A stretch of DNA of 64,000 nucleotides from Chrysaora quinquecirrha (taxonomy: Eukaryota > Cnidaria > Scyphozoa > Semaeostomeae > Pelagiidae), in the NCBI GenBank assembly GCA_014526335.1, contig JACTAT010000045.1, positions 1,806,386 to 1,870,385 on the forward strand, read 5' to 3'. Shown here in pieces: positions 40,201 to 50,949 of this stretch; the stretch's first letter is position 1; each line of letters begins with the position of its first letter. The notes under the pieces are model-generated. The model worked only from the letters and a program-made list of their open reading frames with translations, had not been told where the DNA came from and did not search any database. A program made the position numbers and the translations under genes.

Positions 40201-41635
40201 TGCAAATGCTTCTCACCATATTCATCCAGCTTCTTGTACAGATAGGTATGAGATACACCTAATCTCAGAGACCCAAGTCTAAGAAGAGTTGCCTGATAAC
40301 AAAAGGGGGTCTGTCATTAGCACCATTTTACAATATTCAAATGCAAGTATGTGTTTCAGTCATGAGCAAATTTTATATCTGTGCACACAAATAAACCAAT
40401 TAAACCGACACAGAGTAATATAAGTATACACATACTGTACATACACAAACAAAGAACATGCTCTTTACAAGGACTATGTGGAAAAACTACTAATTAGTTT
40501 GATGTTTAGCTTAAATTATATACTCACCATGAAGCCAGAGTGTTGACTCATCAATGAAATGATGAGTTGAACTGCAGTCATATGTCTTGATCTATTCTTC
40601 AAGCAGACGGCTGCTGCCATACAAACGGCAGGTGTGAAGAAAACATCTGTGCTCTTTGTTTTGGATCTACGCCAACTAACTGCCACCAGTACTGATCGAG
40701 TCAGAGGTGCTCTCACACTGAGCTCAGCATCGAATTCTTCTAGGTTGAACCTGGTTATGTCTTCCTTGCTTGTTAAACGAAGACAGCTTGGCTTCAGGGA
40801 GGTTCGTTTCTTTTCTGGGCAGTGCTCTAAAATTTTCATGGCTCGTTTAGAGTTGTCAGGCTTTTCTTTCAATTGACAAAGCTGCTGGCATTCCTTGTCG
40901 ATCTCTTTCAGAAAAAATTTCTACAAGGAAACCACGCAATTTCTGATGTTTCCAAACAGAAGTAGCTATTTGCTTGTAGGTTCCCCCTCTGCATAGCATT
41001 GCACCAACTGCTGTAAGATCATCTGGAAGCTGTTTTTGTTTTGTAACAGACGGCCAAACAACCGTTACAGTTGCCCTTGTTTTGCAGTCATCAACCTGAG
41101 GATCAGATTTGTTTCTTTTAGCTGGTGTGCTAGCAGATATAGGGTGAGCCATTCTTCTTGTGGTTGCAACTGAATTGTGCTCTTTTACTACAGTAACCCT
41201 CTTTGCAGGTGTAGCAATAACTTGGCTTTGACTCACAATTGGACTCAATGGCACAGGTGATCTATCAATGATATCCTCTGGTACAAATGGGTGCTTCACA
41301 CTGGCAGAATCAGAATGCTCTTCTTCAAAAGCCAGCAGTCTTTTCGCGGTCGTAGATTTAACAGAAATCCCTCCTTTCATTGCCCCAGATGTGTATTTCT
41401 GCTCTATCTCTGCTTCTATTTCTTCCACTTTCAAGCGAGCAGTGTGCAATTGTTTCAACTGCCGAAGGCACGCTCTGCAAACGTAGGACTTCTCGTCGGT
41501 AGTAGGCCGTATTTCGACAACGAAGTTCAGGCGCTGTAAAGCTTTCCTGACATCGAAGTGGCCCTTTCCATCCACTAAATTAAAGTCCCAAGACTGTTTT
41601 TTTGTGAACTCAGTGAAACAAATAACGCACGGCAT
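37236..41635 (-). CDS. Multi-exon DUF6589-type protein, probable transposase of the 11.4-kb element
   Basis: Exons by splice sites and frame: 40528-41635, 39777-40292, 38713-38976 and 37236-38401. Donors are GTGAGT, GTAAGT, GTATGT and GTAAGT; acceptors are TTATCAG, CTATTTAG and TTTTTCAG; the first two junctions are phase 0. A 3'-terminal exon is not found. The N-terminus has a CxxC...CxxC zinc-finger-like pair (CVIC, CRAC). Later blocks resemble DUF6589 proteins of cnidarians and fungi: LVIDNFNYTAHPHN, VGDQLTVERG, LEIADFHGGMKF, MVIMNFFDGVSEGDGLRVVR, YALEALYLLCQINALLSPR. The spaced Asp residues could form an RNase H-like site. A one-base shift in the T-run near 40910-40916 breaks exon 1. Confidence 0.65.
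38466..38514. repeat. Mini copy of the transposon-end motif inside an intron
   Basis: TAGCCTGCGTTTAGACTCAA at the start and AGTCTGAGCACAGGCTA at the end: a 49-bp sequence resembling both ends of the 11.4-kb element fused, within the intron 38402-38712. Confidence 0.6.
39187..39472. mobile_element. Penelope-like element terminal fragments with hammerhead ribozyme motifs, inverted
   Basis: Lies in the intron 38977-39776 of the DUF6589-type gene. On the plus strand CTGATGA (39403-39409), a CGCA/TGCG stem II (39411-39422), GAAA (39424-39427) and a GTA cleavage triplet (39434-39436) have the order of a hammerhead ribozyme core, with only a very short stem III. An inverted, mutated copy (TCATCAG at 39251-39257; GAAC for GAAA) faces it, giving a foldback. 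Penelope-like elements are known to carry such minimal ribozymes in their terminal repeats. Flanking 39100-39186 and 39473-39620 are probably part of the same insert. Confidence 0.65.
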
Positions 41636-41868
41636 GACTTACTTTATTATTTTTCACAAGTATCTAGCAGGACACCAAGCTACATAAGCCACGCCACAAG
41701 GAAATGAACAGGCCGAGCGGAGCGTTCACCGCATGGACTTCCATCGGAGCAACGCGCGCGGTTTAAAATGAAAACGAGTTGCTGAGTCAGCAGAACAAGC
41801 TTTTGGACGTAGTTGCGCAGACTCTACTGATTTGATCAGTTTGAGTCTGGGCGCAGGCTAATGATTCA

Positions 41869-43006
41869 ATGAAAAACACATTTTATAACGTGTATGTCCA
41901 TCTTGATCAGTCCACTGCAGATGTAATCTTTCCGAAATGCAACTGCAAAATTGGCCAAGGGGGTTGTGGTAAACATGCAGCAGCTCTTTTATTTACTCTT
42001 TGGGATTTTGTGAATTTGGATATCAAATATGTGGCAAATGATCTAACTTGCACTCAGGTGTCTCAGAAATGGCACATCCCAACTTCTGCAAACACGACTC
42101 TGCCAAAAGCAATGAGATTTGATGATCTTCAATTTCAAAAGGCAGAAGTAAACAAGGAAAGGAAGAGACCAGGAGTAAGTGGAATAAGGGAGTCATTTTG
42201 TGCCACACCTCCATTTGCTTACCAAGTGAATAGAGAAGATTGAAAGATAATGGAAGAAGAGTTTTCAAAAGAAAACCAGGCTTATCTGTTTTTTCAGCGA
42301 TTGAGTTAAATGATTATGCTCCTGGTGTGAAGTTTGAAACATCAGTCAGCCGCAACTTAGCAAACAAGAGGATTTTACTTCATTTAATAACAAAGCAAAT
42401 TTAGTACAAATTACTATAGAGCAATTGCTTGGGAAACTTAACTTTGCTCTTGATGCATCATTATTAGAAGGAGAACTGTGTGCAAAAATATTCAGCACTG
42501 TAGCAGTAACTAGGCAAGATGTCATCAATATTTGTGCAAACACGCTGGGCCAGTCAGAGGAAGCTCAATGGTTTACAGAATAAAAAATGAGACTGACCAC
42601 ATCAATATTTGGTAGAGTGATAAATAGGAAAACAAGTATCTATCCAGCATCACTCATTAAATGCATTGTAAGCAGAGCATTTAATGGAAACAAAGGTGAA
42701 CCAACATCATTGCAATGGGGGCTTGATAAGGAAAGTGTTGCCATTTCTGAGTATGAAAGGCGCCCAGATTTTTGTGGAGACAATGTTCAGCCATGTGGTT
42801 TTGTTGTGTTGCCATCATGCCCTTGGCTAGGCTGTAGCCCAGATGGTATCGTCCTGAAAGATAGTGCACCTATCGGATGCATTGAAGTGAAGTGTCCATA
42901 CTCAAAAAGATATATGACTTTAAATGAGGCTACAAAGGACAAAACTTTCTTTTTACAGGAAAGCAACAATGGTCTTTCCTCGAAGACGGGCCACTTATAT
43001 TATTAA
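41869..43006 (+). pseudogene. SWIM zinc finger / YqaJ-type nuclease, 3' part
   Basis: Continues the frame from the left fragment. SWIM motif CNCKIGQGGCGKH lies at about 41938-41976. After broken frames and an in-frame TAA near 42580, the YqaJ-type exonuclease core follows: WGLDKESVAISEYE, GCSPDGIV and GCIEVKCPYS, matching the Asp...Glu-x-Lys active site. The frame ends at 43004-43006. YqaJ proteins are lambda-exonuclease-like 5'-3' nucleases. This one partners the THAP transposase and overlaps its 3' end tail to tail. Confidence 0.75.
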
Positions 43007-44998
43007 AAAATTTGCCAAGTGAGCACAAATCACCCATATTCAGCTCTGCAGAGATAGTGATAGGGAAAACAGTGCTAAGAATCCTGAAAGTTTTAATCCT
43101 TGAAATTGCTCTCTCAACGTGGATGCGCACAGAGGCAGTTTTTCTTGTCTCAATTTCTTCATTAATAGATAAATGCTCTTTATCTCTAAGGAAGGGTTGA
43201 ATGTTCAGTGAGACACCTTCAGGTAAATCATTGCCAATGTCAAAACCTTTTCAGCCATCACTGAGTCATTTCTTTCCAAAAAATCATTCAATAATCCATG
43301 ATTGCCTGTTTATCACTCGTTCTTCCTGCATATAGATCAGATGCAAAAGAAACAGCCTCTGCAGGTGTAATTCCAATAAGGGCTTTGGCAGTATTATGAT
43401 GTTAACATTGTGAATAGGTTGCACTCTGAGACCAGACTGAGCTTGCCCTTTCAATATAGATCTCAGTACAGTCAATGATAACCCTTGTGGATGGATACGT
43501 TTCTTTGAGACATTTTGGCATTGTTTCATCAATGCAAGCCCTGGATAGCCAAATTGGAAATGAACGTAGTCTGCTGTGCAGAAAGTCCAACCGTGTTATC
43601 CATATTCTTGACAGATGCTGTTGAGAAATTGAAGCTCTTTGGGCTAGGTCTTCTTCTAAAAGTCCTAAGCGTAGACGCACAAGGACCAACAATAATTCTT
43701 GCTCTGGTGAAAGTGTTCTCTTTCTGCCACGTTTTATGTGCTCTTGTTTCTGAAGCTTCTCGACATTAGTATTTGAGCTTTGGTACACGTTTTTATTTTA
43801 TAAGGAACACCTTTATAAGGAACTCGAGGCTGAAAATTCCCAAAAAATTAAGGAACTTTAAGGAACCGTCGAGGCCCTGATGAAAAACTAAGAAACTCTT
43901 TGTTAAAGAACAAGACGGCTTGTACGAAAAAGGAACAGAAGTACAATATATTTCCCATCGTTCTTCCGCAAAAGGCTCCATTTATGCTTAAACTTAGAAA
44001 TGAAGAATAGTTTCTACGAATTTGCTGTAAAAATAAGTATTTATACATATCCAACGACAAGGAACAGTATAAGGAACTTTCAGCCTCATTTTGTTGAAGA
44101 ATTAAGGAACTCCAGCCTCAACTCAGACCCAAGGTTCCTTATAAAAAAAAAACGTGTAGATCAGTTGCTCTATTGCAGAACCAAGTGAGCGAAACAAGAT
44201 CTTAAATATTCTGTAATTTGGTAGCCCAGTATAAATAAACTAAAACATCTTGTCATCATTCTTATACCATTCAAAGAAAAAGTCTATGTTTCCAACTCGT
44301 CTTAATAAATTGTTTACTTCCAAACTCCTTTGTGCATTTTCAGCTTTCAGTTTTGCATTTTCTTCCAGAAGTGCTCTTACCTGAGCTCCAAGCTCATTTT
44401 CTTGGTCAGGCCTTGTTTAGTTTTCGTTTGTATTCAAAGCCACTCCATCTGCAACCATGAAACACTCACCGACACCATCAGCTGTGCAACCAGCAACTCT
44501 ATCAGTATTGAGATCTACTGAAGAAAGGATGTGTCGATTCCTGGCTTTAACTGTAGGTCTAGGCTTTGTTCTCATTTACTTTTCTGTTTTAGGAGTAATT
44601 GTAAGCTTTAAGTAAGTTTTTCTTCCTTCTTGAACGCGCTGTGAACACACTCTGTGCCCTAGAGTTGGTTTGAAATCTTTCCTGGAGATCAACTGTAGCA
44701 AGCACTTTCTTAAATCTATCTTTTCTGCACTGCTACCGGTTGGAAAAGCGCAAAATGAAAGGTCTCGGTTTCTTCTACTATTGTTGAAGCAGTTTGGTAC
44801 ACAGCAAGTAAAGCCTCCTTTACCTCCCTGTCTTCTCTTCTTGGTCTGTTCTTCTTTTTCAGGCCCGTCTTCGTAGGTGTTTTCAAATTCATTATTCTCT
44901 GCAGTTTCAGAAAAACCAATACCTGTGCAAGAGCTTTTAAAAAAGCTAGGGCATTGGTTTTCGTTTATATTTGATTGATTTTCTCTGTTATTTTGCAT
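42945..44998 (-). pseudogene. THAP-domain DDE transposase of the ISL2EU-like element, interrupted
   Basis: From ATG at 44998: a THAP zinc finger (CCVPNCFNNSRRNRDLSFCAFP), then a coiled-coil-like stretch (VRALLEENAKLKAENAQ) near 44370. An HTH (LSPEQELLLVLVRLRLGL) and the first Asp (VIIDCTEIY) are at 43402-43788. The second Asp ([12 protein letters not shown]) is near 43315-43350, and the Glu (HVERAISRIKTFRIL) at 43070-43130. It has several frame breaks and stops plus a MITE inserted between LIY and QSSN. Non-functional. Confidence 0.75.
43787..44157. mobile_element. ~370-bp MITE with TA target duplication
   Basis: Ends CACGTTTTTATTTTATAAGG and, inverted, ...CCTTATAAAAAAAAAACGTG, each next to TA (43785-43786 and 44158-44159). 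The AAGGAAC motif recurs inside. Removing the insert and one TA rejoins the transposase frame exactly. No coding capacity. Confidence 0.8.
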
Positions 44999-45142
44999 TT
45001 TTTATTCAAAACGAAAGTGCCAATCCAGACTTCACTGTAACTTCGCCTTGACAACCTCACCACCTCAAAGCGAGCGTGACTTCAACTCCTGTGATGCAGT
45101 GCGGTCTTTCGTGATGATTATGTCATAGGGAGTAAGGGCTAT

Positions 45143-46490
45143 TAGTGGGGTACATCGCCACATATGTGTTGATAGTCAATATAAGCTATGCTGTTGAGCC
45201 ACACAAGTAAGTGGATGTGTACAGTGCCTCTTTTTTTTAATTCGAAGCAGTAGAAATAAGTTTTCACATTTCTCTTGTTGCGAATATGATTATATCTGAA
45301 TATATAACTAGTCCAGTTAGTGCTGTTACTCCCACGTAAATAAGCTTGTAAAATTTGTTCCAGAATGTGAAGAAGTGCATAGTTTAAAAGAAGGGTGCTC
45401 TGGTTCCCAATGGCCTAATTGTAATGAATAGGGAGGGAAGCCCAAATTGTCTAACTGCATCTACAAGATACCGATATTGCCAGTCCCAGCAGCCAGTGGA
45501 GAACGGTTTCTCTTGTAAAGAGTAAAGCGCCATTGCCGAGTCAGTTAATGTGCTGTTCATGTGTCCAGAATTAATGGCACCAGTAATCGTTTTGTAAAGC
45601 CATCTCTCGAACATAAACTGTAGAAGGTTAAATTTCATGCAATAGTAAGCAATGGAAGAGAAGCACTTAGTGATAAAAGAGATTTTAGAACTTCTCCTGT
45701 CAGCTGCACCTTCAACAACTGATTCACACCAATTCTTATATGGATAGAGATTATGCCACAGGGCACATTCAATACCCTCCCATTTGAAAACTTCAAAAAC
45801 GTTCGGCTCTTCTTTACAAGTGACAAGATCATTACAGATATAATAGAAAAATTTATACGCGGACAAATTACTGGGCATCAGGTATTCAAATCCATTTTCA
45901 CAAATTAGGCGATCGGCAGGGTCTTGGAGACACATAATTTTCTGGGGAACTGTTATATTTGAACATGTAAGTTTCAAGAGGCCTGTCTTTTTACGATATC
46001 CATACTTTGATGGCTGATACTTTCCCAATATCAACATCAAAAGGTCTCAGTGCTTGGATATGTGAAGATTTTAAAGTCTGTAGCTCTGCAGGAATTTCTT
46101 CTATACGTGGAACAATGTACTTGTTCTCTTTGCACTTGCCAATTGCTTTACCTTTGCACTTCTTGTTTTATTTGAAACCTGGCATGAGATTATCAAACAA
46201 CAAGGAGCTGCAATCAGGGCAATAGCTCCATGAAAGACTTTTCATCCAAAGCCCTAAAGAATGAATAGTTCTTTATGTTTCAACGTTTGCAACAGAATAA
46301 GGAAACTGGGCTGTTATGGTATTCATGGATCTTTCAGATTCATCCTCCTTTTTCCACAGCGATTGCAGGTGATTAAGCTTTCTTTCAGCCAAATGTTTGC
46401 CTTTGTCAAGCATAAAGCATAGCCTTTTCTGCCAGTATGTTTTTGCAATATCTAAATTCCATGCAATTACAAGGAACTCTTGCATAGAAA
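45143..46490 (-). mobile_element. Helitron copy A, 5' half (Rep/HUH region)
   Basis: Minus-strand Rep region. 45384-46040 holds the Helitron_like_N-type block ending VRQFGLPSLFITI. Downstream in broken frames is the HUH nuclease motif (RGTVHIHLLVW, about 45205-45240), followed by a segment ending ...GDVPH at the insertion point. The protein continues at 29947 across the nested insert. Further upstream frames (46273-46485) may be its N-terminal part. 46491-46999 has no gene I can support. Confidence 0.75.
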
Positions 46491-46999
46491 CTTATCGAAG
46501 GTTTATTAGAGTATGGTTGTCAGTGATTCGCAAAAAGATGTGTATTTCAATCAATTAGAACGATCAGAGGAATTACAATCTGATTATTCTGAAATGGAAT
46601 GTATGATAATTCCCAGTAAATATTAATTGTAAAAGTGATGGCAACATGCAGAGTGTAAAGGAGCAGTGTTTCTGCACATGTAATCATTGCAGCTGGTAAC
46701 CTTTCAGTTGGTAATATGTCTGTGAAACTGATAGCGGCAAAAGAGTCACAAAGAAATCTACAATGCAAGTGATCAGCATGCAGCAATTGGTGACTTAGTA
46801 ACAGTGTGAGTTAATGATGCAATAGCTGAATAGGTTAATTCATATACATCTAAATATGCTGTACATTATATCGGACCACAAATAACATACTCAGCAAATG
46901 TGAAAGTGGATAACTTCGAAGTATCTTTAGATATCTATCAAGTTGTGGAGGCTCCAGGTTATAGAACGGAAACTATGTGATGATTCAAAGGTACAGCAT

Positions 47000-49900
47000 A
47001 TGATCAATGTTATGTTACGATACTATGATTATATCAGCACTGCAATACGTTGTTTTTTTCAATTGTTAGCGCTAAGCATAGTTTATTTGTTCTTTTCTGG
47101 TTTCTCTTCCCCAGTGTCCTCTTCTTTTTTCTTGGAATGCCTTTTGTTATTCCCTTTTTTCTGCTTGTCACATTGTTCTTCGTGTTGCTCTTGTCATCTG
47201 GCGCAGAATGTCTTCTTCTTCTGCCCTGCCTTGTGGGTATTGATCATGATCTCCCTGATGGAGCTGAGATTCTTTTTTTGTTTGAATTCCCCGTCTGATC
47301 CATCAGGCATTTGTATCTGATGGGCGAAAACGTCAACGTCAATAGTGCCTTCATTGTCATATACTGGATACTTGTTGTAAACAATGCACCACCAATAAGG
47401 AAAGCCTTTTCCATGAAAATGGCTGTTTCATCATAGGTCAACATTTCTTTGATGAAATTGTTGACATTCTTTTTTGTTGGAGACTGCACACTGTCCTTTG
47501 ACATGGGCTGGGCAATGTCTTTGAGTTTCTGCATTCGGGGAGTGGTTGTCACAACAATGTCCTCCTTCAAGAGTGGCGTCTCTTTAATGATGCTGTTGTT
47601 CCCAGCAATGGTAGCAGCAACAGCAGGTCAGCGCAAACACTCACAACAGTATCCAGGGTTTATTGTTGTGAAAATCGTTGCATCTTTTGGTGCACCTTCT
47701 GCCTTGATATATGGCCACAAGAAATTTTTTGGGAAGTGCGAAAAGAATGTCACATCTTCAGTTCTCTTCCTTGATGGGTACGATGTAGAGATCTAGAAAA
47801 AAAAGAGAATGAAGATCATTATGTTGTGGAACATATGTCACAAATGGATGGTGTTTAAGGTACAGAAATGGGCAATATATCTTGGAGAATTGGTAACTGC
47901 CGAAATGCTGATAGTCAATCTTCAAACACAGAGAAGAGTGAGAAATCGCTGTATTGTTAAATTGTTATTCAGTAAATGGTTGAACGTGATCTGGCCTTAC
48001 CCTTCTCAGCAAGAACAGGTTGTCTCTCTTGAGAACACGGGAGAAGGCAACATAACTGTCCCTGTAGGAAGAGTGTTGGTGACAACCCATACAATTATGC
48101 TGTTCAATGTCTGACCTTGAACTTTGGCTATTGTGCAGGAGTATGAAAAGGATAATGCGTAACAGTATCTCCTTGTTCCAGTGTCTCTGTGACAGGGTAG
48201 ACATAGTTGAAGTGGTCGTTGCGGTGTTTCACATTGACGGTTGCAGCCTGGCACGAGTGTGCTGTCACAATTTGGCCATTGACGAACCCGATACTTTTGT
48301 TTCGATTTTTAAGGAGCATAAGGGGCATTCCATGAAAAAGAGGGGTCATTTCCATGTCTTTGAGTGACATATGCAATTATAGGGAGGTCACGGAGACTAT
48401 TGATAATGAAGTTGTTGATGAATGTTGTACCAGCATTGTTTACTGTAAGGAACAGAGAATTTGTATGAGTGTTGTATGCATCAATAACAAATAACATCCT
48501 TGCTAGTAATTGGTTTCTTGAATAATACGCTGCCTGCTTGGAATCGTTCAAGAGTTTCTGTTGATGGCTTGTGAGTGCGAATTTGTTAGAGAAGTCATCA
48601 ACAAAGCAGAGTCAGTGCACCTGTGTTGTCCACCGAGATGGAAACGGTGGAATAGTTTTAAGAATTGAGGATTTGCAGTCATCCCATTGACGGGGACTGT
48701 TTTCCCTTGCACTGTTGCTATGGGTTGTTGCTGAGAGAAGTCTCCACAAATTAGGACAATGGGTCTGTTTTGTTCGCAAATTTTGACTTGTCTTGGAAGC
48801 GATGGTCGATGCGTTTCAGGGCTTTCCTGTTTCAAAACGACAACAAACAGATAAGATGGATAGAAAGTTTTCAAGATCATAAGGAAATGATGGGCTATTA
48901 CGGACAGGCAAGGACGTTACTGCTCATACACACTTAAGTCCTCATATGTACTATAAAATAAGGCAAAATAATTTAATCCACTTTTCTACGTGAGCTAATC
49001 AATGCGGATAGCCAAACAAAAACCTGTGCGGATGGCCTCAGTATGCCAAAAAAACTTGCCTATATTGTTTTGCCTCAAATCTCTATACGCTATGCTCTTA
49101 TCCATTGATGATGATATTTTATCGAAAAGCTTTTGCTTCATTTTAAGGGTGTGAATGATGAAGATGAATATGCCAGATGAGATTTCAGACACTTTGTCAA
49201 TGAAGAGAGCATCTATGTAGCATAAGTCCGAGTTAAAAGTGAGGTGTTGCCCCTCTACAGCTGTTATGTGTCACCCATTGAACAGTTTCTCTGAATTTCA
49301 GCTTGAAAATACAAGCTAAGCATGCAGTTAGAGTTGAAAACCAGTAGAGAGAAATCGTTTTGGAGGCAGAAATGGATGCAATGCTTTAAAAGCCAACTCT
49401 TGCCACATCCTGGATCACCTATGACAAGGGGAAATTTGCACCAGTTAATTTTGTGATGCAACATGGATTCAAGAATATTCTTTTGTGTGAGCATCAACAG
49501 ATAGTTTGAACAACTCAAAGCAAGTCAATTATGTTAGGGTGGTGGAGTGTAACAGATATGGGTAGCATTTGCCCAAGAAAATTTTATAGTAGAGAAAAGC
49601 ATCCACATCTCTGGTTTAAAGACCGAAATGTTGGCAAGATGTTTCAATACAGCGACAGAAGCATTGATATATTTGGGAAACATGAAGTCCCTTTGAAAGG
49701 ACTCTTTCCACTTGGAGACATAGGATGCCATTTATTGCAGTAGCATGCCATATGGATCTGTTGTTTGGACATCCATACTACAGTTTACAGCTGGCAGTAG
49801 ACTTGCAATGTATGCTGGCAGTAGACTTGCAATGTACGCCCAAATTAGCTGTAAAAACATTATGCGAGTGCCACAAGTGCAATTTACCAGAAGTGTCACC

Positions 49901-50060
49901 TTTTTAAACGTTAGTCCCCTGTTCTTGTAACAGTAAACAGGGAAACAGAGCATCAGATATTTGGAACTTTCTGACAACAGCACCAAGAGTTGTATCTGGT
50001 GGGGGAAATCAGCATGGATATCATGGTAGTTGATGTGTCTCATATCATTTAGCCAAACTA
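47000..50060 (-). mobile_element. Helitron copy B, partial and decayed
   Basis: Minus-strand pieces: end of the HUH region (QLVWLNDMRHINYHDIHADF, near 50000-50060), Rep tail (NCSMDVQTTD and SYVSKWKESF, 49534-49780), Walker A (GDPGCGKS, 49264-49518), helicase core (LICGDFSQQQPIATVQGKT, 48548-48880), motifs V/VI (IAKVQGQTLNSIIVW, 48006-48254) and the shared C-terminal domain (FFSHFPKNFLWPY, 47580-47760), ending in a Lys/Glu-rich run near 47050-47240. The His pair of the HUH motif appears lost. 50061-50228 has no gene. Confidence 0.75.
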
Positions 50061-50228
50061 ACTGTAATGAACTGTACTGGGCTTTTGAAACTCAAAGCGA
50101 TAAAAATAGAATTGGACAGGGGCATCCTTATTGCTTTCAGTTGCATTGAACATTTGATCCGTTCAATGTTGACTATTTGTCCCACACAGGTAACCCCGCA
50201 TGATTCGCTTCAAAGTGTGAGCAAAATG

Positions 50229-50945
50229 AAGAGTTTCATTCAATTAAATTAAATTCAATTCATTTTTATTTGTAGAAATGAAATTTACAATGATAAAAAG
50301 GTATGGTACACGGTCCAAGAAAAGCTGAGCTTATCTAGCTTGGGCTGCTACAAAACTAACAAACTAACAAAACTAACAAAATATTAAATTCTAGAAATAT
50401 TGATTATAAAGGTAAAAAGGATGGGTTGAAAATAACATCAACATCAAAATCAATAAAGGATAATTTATAATAATAAGGTTATAACATGACATTTTCTAAT
50501 ATTTTGAAAAGGGAATAATTTTTCATCTGTGTTCGCTGGTCATTCTTTCCGGATATTAATAGCTTTCTATTGTAAGGTTCTTAAAATTCTTGCTAAAAGC
50601 CTAATCATTAGATACTTGTTTTAATGATTCTGGGACGTTATTCCAATTTCGAGCACCCACATTTCTTATCATATTATCACCCCAAACTTTGTTAAATCCA
50701 TGAAATTTATATTTGTGCTTTTCTCTGGTTTCATACTAAAATGCAAGCTCTTGTTAGTTTCAAAGTAATTCTGGAAAGTTTCTGGAATATAATTTGATTT
50801 GAAATGCACACGATGCATTAATTTTAGGACTTTTGAATTATATAAGTCAGCTAGTTTTAGAGTTTTAGATTCCTTATGCAAGATGTTTGTCGGATACATG
50901 CGATCTTTAAAGTTAATCACCTGATGACTTCTTTGTTGGATTATC
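50229..50945 (-). mobile_element. LINE 3' fragment (minus)
   Basis: A short coding remnant (LADLYNSKVLKLMHRVHFK, 50669-50920) looks like the region after the RT domain of CR1-like LINEs. A 3' UTR and an AATTTAATTGAAT-type tail (50229-50258) follow. Truncated at its 5' side. Confidence 0.55.
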
Positions 50946-50949
50946 TGAA

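Larger units (their letters stand above)
30442..41860. mobile_element. 11.4-kb transposon carrying RecQ-like helicase and DUF6589-type protein
   Basis: Perfect 70-bp terminal inverted repeats (30442-30511 and 41791-41860) begin TAGCCTGCGCCCAGACTCAA. The 8-bp target duplication ATGATTCA is at 30434-30441 and 41861-41868. Removing the insert restores the SWIM frame, which fixes the boundaries exactly. Cargo: a spliced RecQ-like helicase on the plus strand (30711-33198), a 50-bp satellite (33.2-34.15 kb), about 3 kb with no gene seen (34171-37235), and a multi-exon DUF6589-type gene on the minus strand (37236-41635). An 8-bp duplication is shared by hAT, P and Kolobok-related groups only in part, so I do not assign a superfamily. 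Confidence 0.85.
29948..45144. mobile_element. ISL2EU-like (THAP-DDE plus SWIM/YqaJ) DNA transposon, interrupted
   Basis: Both ends carry the inverted repeat ATAGCCCTTACTCCCTATGA (left at about 29950, right ending at 45142), flanked by TA. The element lies inside Helitron A. It encodes a minus-strand THAP/DDE transposase (42.9-45.0 kb) and a plus-strand SWIM-zinc-finger/YqaJ nuclease (30.1-30.4 plus 41.9-43.0 kb). From memory this two-gene layout matches the ISL2EU group; the group name is less certain than the protein content. An 11.4-kb element and a MITE are inserted in it. About 30098-30180 is also an inverted partial match to 44880-44960, near the THAP gene start. Confidence 0.75.
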
